Origin: Septoria linicola
Lineage: Eukaryota; Ascomycota; Dothideomycetes; Mycosphaerellales; Mycosphaerellaceae
DNA length: 64,000 nucleotides
Reading direction: 5' to 3'
NCBI GenBank assembly: GCA_024114885.1
Contig: CP099418.1
Coordinates: forward strand, 3,348,001 to 3,412,000
Made by a program: the position numbers and the translations under genes
Shown here: positions 1 to 10,157 of the stretch, piece by piece
Position numbering within the stretch: the first letter of the stretch is position 1
How the letters are laid out: the number at the start of each line of letters is the position of its first letter
The notes under the pieces: generated by a model
What the model was told of the DNA's origin: nothing
What the model saw: the letters and a program-made list of their open reading frames with translations, nothing else
Databases searched by the model: none

Positions 1-1081
1 CAGGGTTGGCAGACTATCGGGGAAGTCAAGGAACATACACACTGAACAAAACGTAAGCACGTGGCCGAGTCGTGTTGGGAGGTTCAAAGCGTACAGATGC
101 ACAAGTCAAGGCTTTGCATACGCTTCTGAAACAGCTCAGGTGAAATGAGACTTACACGACGTCTCCAGGTATCGGCCCATCTACTTCCACGAGTTCTCGG
201 CGAGCCACGAGGCACGGAAACGGTACTGGGCCAGATCTTTCCTTGGTTGGACAACACTCAATCGCAGCAAGCCCAATGCTGCTCATCACGCCGTCGAACA
301 GTTAGGCCAACTTGGCTACATCTCGAGTGTGATCACGCAGAATGTGGATAGCTTCCATCCCAAAGCGCATCCACGCTTGAAGACTCTCGAGCTACACGGA
401 TATCTACGAAGCACGGTCTGTCTGAGTTGTCGGACAGAATATCCCCGTGACGCATTTCAGCATGATCTTAGTAGGATGAACCCGAAGTGGGCGGATTTCC
501 TGGCAGAGATGCTCGACAGTGGCGCTCTTACCACAGAAGATCCCGCCAAGCGTAGGAAGCTAGGCTTGAAGACAAATCCCGACGGCGATGTGGACGTGCC
601 TGGCGTAGAGTACAGCACTTTCCGCTACCCACCATGCCCAAAGTGTCTCGAACATACGCCGGAAGGTAAGACAATCAAGATCGATACGGACGGGGCCTGG
701 GCTAGTGGATCGAATGCAGGCATCCTCAAGCCTGCGGTCATTATGTTTGGTGAATCGATACCAAATCCGGTGAAGCTTGCCGTGGAGACTGCCGTTGACA
801 ACGCGGATAGTGTTTTGGTGCTAGGATCCTCACTCGCAACATACTCAGCATGGCGGCTCATCAAACGGGCCAAAGAACAAGGAAAGAAGATAGCAGCCGT
901 CAACATGGGAGGAATCCGTGGAGAGGAGGCTTTCTTCCAACATCTCTCGGCAAGCGGTGACGGGTCAGAAGGCGTGAGATGTGGGTTGCCATTAGAGCAG
1001 ACCTTGCCCGCTCTGGTGAAGGCGCTACAGGACCGGACTGATCATGCAGCATTTCAGATAGCTCCATGGGCCCACAGATGA
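1..1081 (+). CDS. NAD-dependent deacylase, SIRT4-type sirtuin (5' partial)
   Basis: Sirtuins remove acyl groups from lysine using NAD+; the class II (SIRT4-like) branch is usually mitochondrial. The gene enters from the left edge. Exon 1 (to 52) encodes GLADYRGSQG, the NAD-binding segment equivalent to GIPDYR. An intron runs 53-168, and exon 2 continues in frame with YRPIYFHEF. Visible motifs are TQNVDSFH (family TQNVDGLH), LELHG with the catalytic His, two zinc Cys pairs (CLSC and CPKC), KPAVIMFGE, and VLGSSL for NAD binding. The N-terminus lies outside the window, so targeting cannot be judged. The motif after NVD is SF rather than GL or AL, a mild departure. The family call is firm; the SIRT4 subclass is inferred from the YRPI and QNVD context. 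Confidence 0.88.
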
Positions 1082-1373
1082 TACATACAGCCATGATGTT
1101 AACGAGAAAGATTGATGAATTCCCAAAGTAGAGAAGGAGCAAGCTAGGCAGAAATGCAGCCTTGTCATTCGGCCATAGATCAAGTGAATCCCAATGCCTC
1201 CAGGGCAGATTACACAGCGCCAAGTGAAGACGCTGCAATTTTGAATTACTTCCACAAAGTCGTAATATCAGCCATCTTCAAGGTTGGTGCCATGGCGAGG
1301 AATGTCTTGCCGTGAGTACTATTGATCCCTCATCAACGGAGATAATCCAAATCAGACTTCAAGCATACTCGAA

Positions 1374-2573
1374 TCAACATGACGCTGCCATGGCTACTTC
1401 CGCTTCACTCATTGTCGAGGCCCCGCCTCCGCTCACACTCGCCATGAAGTCTCTGTACCTGAATACTTCACCCTTCGCCTTGCCTGCGTTGATGCCTTTT
1501 GTGCCGAATGCGCGTCGTCCTGTGAACTCGCCCAAGACACTGTCGACCTCACGCTCGCTCAGTCGTATCATGTCCTCGCCTGGCTGTGGTGCAGTGTGTA
1601 GCAGTGCATCGCGCAGCATAGATATATCTACTTGGCCGCTATCATCGACGTCGAACGCCTCGAAGGCAGCTCGTAGTTCATCCGACTCTGATAGCTCGCC
1701 CAACGGGCCGGACAATATGTCTAGATATCGTGCTAGGTTCAGTTGTGCTGGGCCGTTGTGTGGAAAGAAGTCCTTGAGGGCAGAAGGATTGTTGTCTAGT
1801 CCAAGCTGCGCGAGCATGTCTGCTACTGCAGCCGAGTTGACCGTACCCGTATTGTTGCTGTCCAGCACTTCGAATGATTCGCGCATGCTGTGCAGTAGCG
1901 GCTGTGGTAGGTGATTATATGCTCCGCCGCCGAAGCCGTTGAGTTTAGGAGTTGCGGACTTTGCTTGCGCGGTGAACAGAGGCTGCTTCACAGTTGCGGT
2001 TGTTGAAGATGTAATGTTGCGCTGCATGGCTGGGCGCAAGTTGTCCCTGCTGAGCGCCTGCACCGGCGTGGGCGAGAAGGGCGAATCGTCTGATAAGCTG
2101 CCAGCACTGGATGATTGCTTATTGCCATCATATGGCGAGGGCGATGTTATGCTTGATGCTGATTTGTCCAGCCCTTCGGGAACTGCGCTCGAATGTCGCG
2201 ACAGTGTCTGCTCTGGGTCTCTTGTACTTCGTAGAGGCGACCGTGGTGGCTCTGAAGCTCGCAGACTGTCGTTGCTGATTTTGCGCGATGGCGATGACAC
2301 AATGCTCAGACTGCTTGTTGGACGCGCGAAAGGGCTCGTGGGCCGATCTGCTGCATGACTGATCTGACTCGGCCTTCTCGTAAACGGGTTTGCCTTTTCT
2401 GGAGACAGCGAAGTCGTCTTTACGGGAGAGAGACCTGATGTCTTGATGGGCGAAGTGCTCGGGGCTGGCGACTTGCTGTTCTGGCGTTGGAATGGAGATT
2501 GTCGTGACGGCGCCGCTTCGAAGGGTGAGAGTTGGGTGGACAGTCTGTTGGGGTTCGGAGAGGCCTGTAACAT
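1374..2573 (-). CDS. EF-hand domain protein with long disordered Ser/Pro-rich N-terminus
   Basis: About 399 residues. The first ~220 are Ser/Pro/Thr-rich with repeated SP and TSP motifs and look disordered, a likely kinase target. Two EF-hand-like helices follow near residues 230-259 and 298-327, in a calmodulin or myosin-light-chain-like arrangement. The loops are DSNNTGTVNSAA and DVDDSGQVDISM. Both lack the acidic residue at loop position 12, so calcium binding is probably weak or lost. The start used is the ATG at 2573. An alternative is an ATG at 2617 followed at once by a 50-nt intron (2565-2614, ends GTAATG..ACAG, branch CTGAC), which would give MASPNPNRL instead of MLQASPNPNRL. No specific partner can be named. 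Divergent from the Afi1-like gene. Confidence 0.8.
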   Translation of the reverse strand: MLQASPNPNRLSTQLSPFEAAPSRQSPFQRQNSKSPAPSTSPIKTSGLSPVKTTSLSPEKANPFTRRPSQISHAADRPTSPFARPTSSLSIVSSPSRKISNDSLRASEPPRSPLRSTRDPEQTLSRHSSAVPEGLDKSASSITSPSPYDGNKQSSSAGSLSDDSPFSPTPVQALSRDNLRPAMQRNITSSTTATVKQPLFTAQAKSATPKLNGFGGGAYNHLPQPLLHSMRESFEVLDSNNTGTVNSAAVADMLAQLGLDNNPSALKDFFPHNGPAQLNLARYLDILSGPLGELSESDELRAAFEAFDVDDSGQVDISMLRDALLHTAPQPGEDMIRLSEREVDSVLGEFTGRRAFGTKGINAGKAKGEVFRYRDFMASVSGGGASTMSEAEVAMAASC

Positions 2574-2834
2574 GTCAGTCCTGTCCTCATATGTATGTGT
2601 AGCATATGCATTACCATGGCTATTTGATCGTGTACTCCGACACACGCAGTGATGTTCTTCTGTGTCGCTGACTGTTCTGTTGACGACCAAGCACACGAGG
2701 CGTGCAGGACAACCGGAACAGTTCCGCGGGGCTCTGGTGTCATGCTCTCATGCAGGGGAGCAGAGACCCTGAGTGCTGTCTACGCTGGGCGGTGGACAAT
2801 TGTATGAACGGCCAAGTGAAGAGCAGAACCCCCC

Positions 2835-5336
2835 ATGGCGACAGTGGGCAGCCAGCGACAGCCGTCGCTCGCTTCGTTCCCGTCTGCGTCCCTCGACACC
2901 AACAGCCTAACCGTGCGACACAAGCATTCACGCTCTAGTGCCTCCCACCAGAGCACCAGCACTGGCTACCATTCCTCCCATTCCGGTGCGCAGCTCTCGG
3001 CTCACCCATTTCTGCTTCGATCTCCTCAGAAACATGTCCAACGCAGCGCGAGACCCGTCAAGTCACAGTACCCAGCAGACAGCACCGAGAAGCATGTCGA
3101 ATACATCCTGGTCGCTTCGTTCGACATCGATCGGGGCAGTATCATGGAGCAGCAGTATCCCGCGCCTGTAGGTGGCGACGAACACATGCTGGCTGAGCTT
3201 ATGTTGCCCGATCAAGTCGACAAGCGATCTCAGGACTGGACAACCTTTTTCCTCCACAAAGACGCCGGCCAGGAGGAGGAGGAGCACGAGAGGAGACGCA
3301 GGCGTCGACGTCGGCGACGTGATGCTACATCGCATGATGATGATCAAGTTGACGCAGGTGCCGAGGACGGCGGCGAATCTGAAGAAGACGATGGCGATGA
3401 AATCGACAATGACGATGATTCTGAGGATGTCAATCTGGATGGGCCCCCTCTCGTATACGTGCTAAACTTGGTCAACACGAAACTCGATCCATCGGTGCCC
3501 CGAGGTGCCATCGTCAAAGCCATGGCCATCTGTACCCGGCACTCTTTTCTACACATATATAAACCATTGCTGCTTCTCGCCTTAGAACAGTATTTCGCTC
3601 ACCCTCAGGCCGAGACTCTGGCCACCTTGTATGAGGCTGTCAACAATATGGACCTATCGCTGCTGCCCCGACTCAGCTTTCTGGAAAAGTACATCTTGCA
3701 GGCTTCTGACGCCAAAGACATGTTTCTGGAGAAGTTTGAAGCTATCATTGCGCAACGCATGGCGTCTAACAAAGACCACGATGCAACGCTATCGCCATTG
3801 GAACCATCTGGCACGAATCAGCTACAATCAAGGACCCGCTATGGTCTTCCCAGAGACACACATGAATTTGAGAGTGTGGTCAACTATGCAAACGTGCCAG
3901 TACCAGTCAAGATACCTACAGCAGTCAGCCCGGAAACAGTGGGAGACTTTAGTTTGGTGAAGTTGATCACCACGTTTAGCACACCACATGCCGCACAGGT
4001 CGTGCCTTTCAACCCAACGCATCCCCATCTTACTACATCCGGCCCGACGACACATCCCATCATTGTGCTTCTCAACGCGCTGCTGACCCAGAAGCGTGTC
4101 ATCTTCCTGGGCGACAAACTGCCGAGCTCGGATGTGGCAGAAGCTGTTCTTGCTGCATGCGCTTTGGCATCTGGCGGTCTCTTACGTGGCTTCACCCGGC
4201 ATGCCTTTCCGTACACTGACTTGACCAAGATTGAAGATCTGTTGAGGGTGCCAGGATTTATCGCTGGCGTCACAAACCCCATGTTTACGCATCATGCCGA
4301 ATGGTGGGATCTGATGTGCGATCTGGGCACGGGAAGAATGAAAATCTCTAATCGCATTGAGCAAGCACCTCTGACAGAAGGAGTGGTGTTCTTCCACCAG
4401 AACACACATCAACCAGGTACAATTGCATCTAGTGGCAGTGGAGGTGGTATTGCTTCCTTCATGACAGCTGGCGCAAGCTTATCGGCAGGTTTGGGAGGTA
4501 ATGCCGCTCCGAACAATAGTATGAGCAGCGACCCTACAGGAGATGGCGCTTTTATGCAAAGCGTACTGGTCGCAATTAACGAGAGGCACGGCGAGAACGC
4601 CATCAGGGCGAAGTTCCGAAAGTGGATTGTGAAATTCACCAGGCTAGCTTCTAGCTTCGAAGAGACTGTGTATGGTGCCAGTGCACTGCACATCCACAAC
4701 CCGGAGAGCCCAAAGACAATGTTTTCGGGATCTGACGAGTCACCAATCAGCCCGCAGGACAGCAAACTAGACAAGATGCCACCAGAGGTCACTGGCCATG
4801 GTTATGTATGGCCCACAGCCTTGAATAAGACAAATGAGCTGGCGGCAAATTCAACACGGATCGAAGGCTGGCGCAACACGCGTAGCTACTACAATTTCGT
4901 TCAGGACCTGGCAGCACTTTATGTGCATCGGCCGATCAAGCACCTTGATCTACAACATATGCACGATAAATTAGCCAAACTCCGGTTGGGCCACGAACAG
5001 AGCGCCAACATATATCTTGCTATTTGTACTGCCGCACGGACCGAGCATGAAATCAGCCAGTTGCTGTCAGTTGTGGTGAATGGTGTCTGGGAAAACAAAG
5101 CGACCGCCTCCGGCATTGGACAGAATTCGGGTCTACTCCATATTGGCATGGGTCTCTTCCATAACAAGGTCGAAGTGCGGGAGGAGGTTGCCGAGCTACT
5201 TGGAAGAATCAAAGAGCATGAAGCTGGACGACACTTCTGGCAGTCACTGGGTCGCTTCGTCAGGATCGCCTGGGAGAGAGTCATGACTCTGCGAGTGGAG
5301 CGTGTGGGTTCTACGTTGGATGAGGGAAAGGAGTAA
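2835..5336 (+). CDS. AFI1: Afi1/MesA-like polarity protein (DENN-related, SPA domain)
   Basis: Single-exon gene, 833 aa. Residues 88-135 match the Afi1 docking domain that binds the small GTPase Arf3: EYILVASFDIDRG, then ELMLPDQVDKRSQDW and FFLHKD. A highly charged insert follows: a run of ten Arg near residue 155, then a long acidic stretch. The central part continues the DENN-like fold (PLVYVLNLVNTK, AICTRHSFLHIYKPLL) and the SPA segment (LLNALLTQKRVIFLG) named for stabilisation of polarity axes in Aspergillus MesA. In yeast, Afi1 links Arf3 to polarised growth; a hyphal-polarity role here is inferred from the family. No signal peptide or membrane segment is seen. The first in-frame ATG is used because the conserved domain begins only at residue 88. 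Confidence 0.9.
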   Translation: MATVGSQRQPSLASFPSASLDTNSLTVRHKHSRSSASHQSTSTGYHSSHSGAQLSAHPFLLRSPQKHVQRSARPVKSQYPADSTEKHVEYILVASFDIDRGSIMEQQYPAPVGGDEHMLAELMLPDQVDKRSQDWTTFFLHKDAGQEEEEHERRRRRRRRRRDATSHDDDQVDAGAEDGGESEEDDGDEIDNDDDSEDVNLDGPPLVYVLNLVNTKLDPSVPRGAIVKAMAICTRHSFLHIYKPLLLLALEQYFAHPQAETLATLYEAVNNMDLSLLPRLSFLEKYILQASDAKDMFLEKFEAIIAQRMASNKDHDATLSPLEPSGTNQLQSRTRYGLPRDTHEFESVVNYANVPVPVKIPTAVSPETVGDFSLVKLITTFSTPHAAQVVPFNPTHPHLTTSGPTTHPIIVLLNALLTQKRVIFLGDKLPSSDVAEAVLAACALASGGLLRGFTRHAFPYTDLTKIEDLLRVPGFIAGVTNPMFTHHAEWWDLMCDLGTGRMKISNRIEQAPLTEGVVFFHQNTHQPGTIASSGSGGGIASFMTAGASLSAGLGGNAAPNNSMSSDPTGDGAFMQSVLVAINERHGENAIRAKFRKWIVKFTRLASSFEETVYGASALHIHNPESPKTMFSGSDESPISPQDSKLDKMPPEVTGHGYVWPTALNKTNELAANSTRIEGWRNTRSYYNFVQDLAALYVHRPIKHLDLQHMHDKLAKLRLGHEQSANIYLAICTAARTEHEISQLLSVVVNGVWENKATASGIGQNSGLLHIGMGLFHNKVEVREEVAELLGRIKEHEAGRHFWQSLGRFVRIAWERVMTLRVERVGSTLDEGKE

Positions 5337-5643
5337 ATGAGATCAGGATTTATGATACCCATGGTGATGACTTGGACAGAGATGATCGATATGTTGCACA
5401 GTATTAGCATGATTTACGAATGAAATAGCCATTTCGAGCGAACCTTTTAGTGAAATGGACTTCTTCTCTGAAGTGCATTCGTCAAAGAGGTGTTCTAAAG
5501 TGCCTCACGTGCTAGCGTGTGGTGAGTCGCGCTTTGGATTCAGGTGACATCACGAATCTACGCTCACGTCGATGCAACGCATCGCTGCTCCCACGCCTTG
5601 AAGTCATCGACACCGACATAACTGAAGCAATCAAAGCTGCAGA
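5337..5643. other. Intergenic, AFI1 to RAD2
   Basis: 307 bp between two genes on the same strand. It must hold the AFI1 3' end and the RAD2 promoter. No repeat, RNA gene or clear TATA box was seen. Confidence 0.5.
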
Positions 5644-8600
5644 ATGGGTGTCACCGGCCTCTGGCAGATTCTGCAGCCATGTGCTCGGCCCATTAAGATC
5701 GAAACGCTGAATCGCAAACGTCTCGCTGTCGACGCCTCCATATGGATTTACCAGTTCTTGAAAGCTGTTCGCGACAAGGAAGGAAATGCGCTGCGCAATT
5801 CTCACGTAGTTGGCTTCTTCCGCAGAATCTGCAAACTGCTCTTTTTCGGGATCAAACCTGTCTTTGTGTTTGATGGAGGTGCCCCAGCGCTGAAAAGACA
5901 GACGATCCGAGCGCGTAAAAGTCGCCGAGAAGGCAGGCGAGAGGATGCGGTCAGGACGGCGGGAAAGCTGCTGGCGGTGCAGATGCAGAGGGCTGCTGAA
6001 GAGGAGGAAGAGCGGCGGAAAAGGGAGGAGCAGCAGCAGAGAGGCACTGCGAGGGATAACAATGACGAGGAAGAAGTGCCAGATGAAGGGTTGGTGTACG
6101 TCGACGAGCTGCAGATGTCTGCACAAGAACGTCAACAGAGCCGCAAATTTCGAAAGAAGGACGCCTACCACCTGCCGGACCTAGACATGAGCATGAGCGA
6201 GATGGGCGGACCCAATGACCCGCGAGTAATGTCTCTTGAGGACTTGCAGGCATATGCAGCTCAATTCAACACCGGCGAAGAGCTGGCCATTTACGATTTC
6301 AGCAAGATCGACTATGACAGCCCTTTCTTCATGAGCTTGCCCGCATCCGATCGGTACAATATTCTCAATGCCGCACGTTTGAGAAGCAGATTGAGAATGG
6401 GACATTCGAAAGAGCAACTGGATGTCATGTTCCCAGACCGTATGGCGTTCAGCAAGTTCCAGATCGAAAGAGTCGCTGAACGCAATGAGCTGACTCAAAG
6501 GCTGATGCATCTGAATGAGAGCGGAGGTGCAGAGTACGGTGGTGGCAGAGTAGTGGGCGAGAAAGGCAGAGAATATGTCCTGGTGAAGAATGATGGAGTT
6601 GAAGGCGGTTGGGCCCTTGGTGTTATTGACGATGAGGGCAAAGAGGAGAAACCAATCGACCTTGACGCTCCTGCTCTGGCCAAAGACGAAGACGAGGATT
6701 GGGAAGACGAGGATGACTTTGAAGATGTGCCTGTCGAAGGCCTCAACAGACTGCCCAAGCCGAAAACTGGTAATGATGGAGCTCTAGATGCTCTACAGGA
6801 GCAAAGGAGAGCACTTTACAAGTCCAGGGGTGCAAGAGAAAGGGGCATGGGTGACACATCCAAGCGGCCGCCACAACGGAAGCGCAAGCAAAAAGCTGCT
6901 GAGCAAGATCCCGACTCGCTATTCATTCAAGACAGCGACGAGGACGCGGTAGACGATCCATCGGACCAACCAGCGGGTGAGACTGAGCTGTTTGGTGATG
7001 CTGACCAGCACACAGACGATGAGGACCTGCGTAAAGCTATTGCAATGTCAATGCAGAAGGATGGAGGTGCGAACGATGAGAACGATAGCGACGCGGAAGA
7101 GAATGTTATGCTTGACGCGTTCCAACAATCGGCAATGGAAGAAGCAATGCCCGTGCCAAAGGGGAGTGCTCGGGCCATCGCAAACATATTGAACAAGCGT
7201 GCACATCACGCAGCGCCCGAGAGCCGGGAGATCACTTCATTTGGCGTGCCTACGCAGAAGGCCGATAGCAGCGACGACGAAGAAGTCATGGACCTTCAAG
7301 CTGCTCTTGCTGAGAGTCGCAAGACAAAGCGAAAGACGAGTCCATTGCGACGTAAAGCTCAAGTAGAGCCCAAAGCAGCAGAGTCGAATACCAAAGACAT
7401 AGCGAAGAAGGCTGGTTTCTCTGGACCGCTACCTTTTGAAAAGCTCGATCTTGGAACATCTCTTCTCGGCAAGAAGAAGATGCAACAGCGGACGGAAGAA
7501 GCCGCCGGCGGTTTCGAGAACCCTGCTCTTGGTGAGAAGAAGAAGAATGCTGACCCGCTTCCGCCATGGTTCTCGGGAGATGTAGAGAGGGATTTGAAAG
7601 CACAGAAAGCGATTGAAGATGGAGACCGCGAGCGTGCAAGGGCATTTGATACGCAATACCAGTTTCAAGATCGGGGCAGTACGCTCAGGCGGGGCTATAC
7701 CAACGAGGTGATTGATCTCGAAGCCGATGATGTCGACGTTACTCCCAGCTGGCAGAACGGGGAAATAATCGATCTGGAAACCAGCAGCAATAACGAACCT
7801 GCCACTGTCGAGACCCAGCCCAAATTGGGCGATGTAGCTGATGAGATCAGGGCCAGACCAATTGTACTAGGCGAGTCGGAGCAATTGTTCCAAGCAGCAC
7901 CTAGCAAGGCGCCTCCTTCATTAATCGAAAAGCAAGACACAACACACCACAGCCTAGCGCCAAACACAGACAGCGGCATAGACCCGAGGCTAGTGTCGAA
8001 AAACACGAATGTTCGAGCCGTACAGCTCGATGAGCCTACAGCAGTAGCGGACACTGCGGTCAATGTACCTTTCGACGAAGACTCGGATGAGGAGCTGGAC
8101 AGCAGACTCCTTGCCAAAAGAGCTGCCAACCAGGCCAATGCGGTGTCCAGTGCTACCGCCCCTGATACATCAGCTGTGATCACCAATAAGACGACAGCAC
8201 CTGCGTCAGAGTCCGATGAGGAGATGCTTGAATGGAGCGAAAGTGACCTCGAAGACGCAGCCAAAGAACACAAAGGCGACCACAGCAAGTCTGATGTGGA
8301 CCCGATACATTCTGGGCCAGAGGCATCTCCTACGCGGCAATCTAGATCTCCGTCTATGGAGTTCGAGGACGTTGCGACAGAGCAAGCCTTGGGTACTGTC
8401 GCAGCTCCAACGGCCCCGAGGCCCGCCGATGAAGATACCGTAGATGCTAACATGTTTGAGGATTTGCCTGGAGTAGACGAGGAGACGCAACTACAGTCCG
8501 CTCACACCTCTGGTATTGTAGCCCAGGAGACTCTCCCAGATGACGATGGTGAATTTGACGACTTTTCTGACCCCGAGGAAGCGGAAATGTTACGCAATCT

Positions 8601-9819
8601 TACAATTGAAGCCGAAGAGCATGCTCGTTTCGCAAGCTCTCTGAACAACAAGCCGCAGGCGCAGAACATTGCAGAATATGAGAAGGAACTCAAACAGCTT
8701 CGCAACCAACAGAAGAAAGATCGTCGAGATGCAGACGAGGTCACGCAGACCATGATACAGGAGTGTCAAGCTCTGTTGCGTCTCTTTGGACTGCCATACG
8801 TCACTGCGCCAATGGAAGCTGAAGCGCAGTGTGCGGAGCTGGTCAAACTTGGTTTGGTCGATGGGATTGTGACTGACGATTCGGATTGTTTCCTTTTTGG
8901 CGGAACCAGGATCTACAAAAACATGTTCAACCAGGCGAAGTTTGTGGAATGCTATTTGACTTCAGACCTGGAGAAAGAATTCGATCTCACTCGCCAGAAA
9001 CTCATCTCCGTGGCCAATTTACTTGGCAGCGATTACACCGAAGGTCTACCCGGTGTGGGTCCTGTCACAGCACTGGAGATCATCAGCGAGTTTCCAAGTC
9101 TTGAAGAGTTTCGCGACTGGTGGACTGCCGTACAAATGAACCAGATTCACAGGTCGGAAGATGCTTCCAATCCCTTTCGCAAGAAGTTTCGCAGGAACGC
9201 CTCCAAGCTCTTCTTACCACACGGCTTTCCCGACAGACGTGTCGAGATGGCTTACCTGGAACCTGAAGTCGACGCCGATCCCGAAGCGTTCCAATGGGGC
9301 GTGCCAGATCTGGACAAACTACGTTCCTTCCTGATGGCTACGATTGGATGGTCGCAGGAGCGAACGGATGAGGTCCTTGTCCCGGTCATCAAGGATATGA
9401 ACCGTAGGCTTGACGAGGGTACGCAGGCCAACATCACCGCTTTCTTCGATGGCGGCGTCGGGATAGGAGCTGCAGGTGTCAACAACAAGGGCGAAGCATT
9501 TGCCCCTCGGAAACGGGTGGACCCATCGAAACGTATGGGCACAGCACTCGGTCGTATGGCTGAGAAGGCTAAAGGAAAGAGAACTCGGGCCTCGGCCAGT
9601 CCTGCGGGCGAGCACGATATTAATGAGGCCACGGAAGCTGAAAGTAATACTAATGATGATGACAAGCCGAAAGGCGCAAGATCCAAGAAGCGCAAGGTGG
9701 TAAGGGCAGCACAATCGGCTAGTGAGAGTGATGAAGGAGGAAGCGAATCCGACAAGCCGAAAAGAGCTGCGCGTGAGGCGCCCTCAAAACGAGGCAGGCG
9801 AAGGAAGGCTGCTACATAG
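5644..9819 (+). CDS. RAD2: Rad2/XPG structure-specific DNA repair endonuclease
   Basis: Cuts on the 3' side of the lesion bubble in nucleotide excision repair, with TFIIH. Intronless, 1391 aa. The N-terminal nuclease half (1-97) starts MGVTGLWQIL and carries acidic metal ligands in AVDASIW and FVFDGG. A long acidic spacer follows. The internal nuclease half near 1045-1160 shows APMEAEAQCAEL, TDDSDCFLFG and GSDYTEGLPGVGP (helix-hairpin-helix). The wide separation of the two halves distinguishes Rad2 from Fen1 and Exo1. Two ubiquitin-interacting-type motifs sit in the spacer (DLRKAIAMSM near 462 and LQAALAES near 549). A PCNA-binding box QANITAFF lies at 1261-1268, after the nuclease core as in human XPG. 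The C-terminus is Lys/Arg-rich, consistent with nuclear import. Confidence 0.96.
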   Translation: MGVTGLWQILQPCARPIKIETLNRKRLAVDASIWIYQFLKAVRDKEGNALRNSHVVGFFRRICKLLFFGIKPVFVFDGGAPALKRQTIRARKSRREGRREDAVRTAGKLLAVQMQRAAEEEEERRKREEQQQRGTARDNNDEEEVPDEGLVYVDELQMSAQERQQSRKFRKKDAYHLPDLDMSMSEMGGPNDPRVMSLEDLQAYAAQFNTGEELAIYDFSKIDYDSPFFMSLPASDRYNILNAARLRSRLRMGHSKEQLDVMFPDRMAFSKFQIERVAERNELTQRLMHLNESGGAEYGGGRVVGEKGREYVLVKNDGVEGGWALGVIDDEGKEEKPIDLDAPALAKDEDEDWEDEDDFEDVPVEGLNRLPKPKTGNDGALDALQEQRRALYKSRGARERGMGDTSKRPPQRKRKQKAAEQDPDSLFIQDSDEDAVDDPSDQPAGETELFGDADQHTDDEDLRKAIAMSMQKDGGANDENDSDAEENVMLDAFQQSAMEEAMPVPKGSARAIANILNKRAHHAAPESREITSFGVPTQKADSSDDEEVMDLQAALAESRKTKRKTSPLRRKAQVEPKAAESNTKDIAKKAGFSGPLPFEKLDLGTSLLGKKKMQQRTEEAAGGFENPALGEKKKNADPLPPWFSGDVERDLKAQKAIEDGDRERARAFDTQYQFQDRGSTLRRGYTNEVIDLEADDVDVTPSWQNGEIIDLETSSNNEPATVETQPKLGDVADEIRARPIVLGESEQLFQAAPSKAPPSLIEKQDTTHHSLAPNTDSGIDPRLVSKNTNVRAVQLDEPTAVADTAVNVPFDEDSDEELDSRLLAKRAANQANAVSSATAPDTSAVITNKTTAPASESDEEMLEWSESDLEDAAKEHKGDHSKSDVDPIHSGPEASPTRQSRSPSMEFEDVATEQALGTVAAPTAPRPADEDTVDANMFEDLPGVDEETQLQSAHTSGIVAQETLPDDDGEFDDFSDPEEAEMLRNLTIEAEEHARFASSLNNKPQAQNIAEYEKELKQLRNQQKKDRRDADEVTQTMIQECQALLRLFGLPYVTAPMEAEAQCAELVKLGLVDGIVTDDSDCFLFGGTRIYKNMFNQAKFVECYLTSDLEKEFDLTRQKLISVANLLGSDYTEGLPGVGPVTALEIISEFPSLEEFRDWWTAVQMNQIHRSEDASNPFRKKFRRNASKLFLPHGFPDRRVEMAYLEPEVDADPEAFQWGVPDLDKLRSFLMATIGWSQERTDEVLVPVIKDMNRRLDEGTQANITAFFDGGVGIGAAGVNNKGEAFAPRKRVDPSKRMGTALGRMAEKAKGKRTRASASPAGEHDINEATEAESNTNDDDKPKGARSKKRKVVRAAQSASESDEGGSESDKPKRAAREAPSKRGRRRKAAT

Positions 9820-10157
9820 AAACAGAGAACGACCAATACTAATATGTTGGAAAAATTGCACATGTGCGTCTTTCACTATATCCATCCTATTGCTCACCAA
9901 CAAACACGTGGGCTCTGACGCGATATAAGGTTTGAGATTAAAGTTCAGAAATGTTTTGGCGGGGCAGATGAATAATAATCTCGCCCTCACTCACTGTACC
10001 TACCTAGGCAGCGTCCTTCCACGTTGAATGCCCATTGCCAGAGGTCTGACCACTCTATCACATCGCAATCTACGCTGGGTACACATTGGATTTCGCAAGA
10101 TGGCGAACATTGCTGATCACTACAATGGTATCTGCACATTGCTCGAGGATGTTCTGA
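9820..10157. other. Intergenic, RAD2 to MTAP gene
   Basis: 338 bp between same-strand genes. No repeat, RNA gene or clear core promoter element was recognised. Confidence 0.5.

Noticed and set aside
2900..3471. Several antisense and alternative-frame open frames over the Afi1 gene
   Set aside because: They mirror the charged low-complexity part of the real gene and have no conserved motifs.
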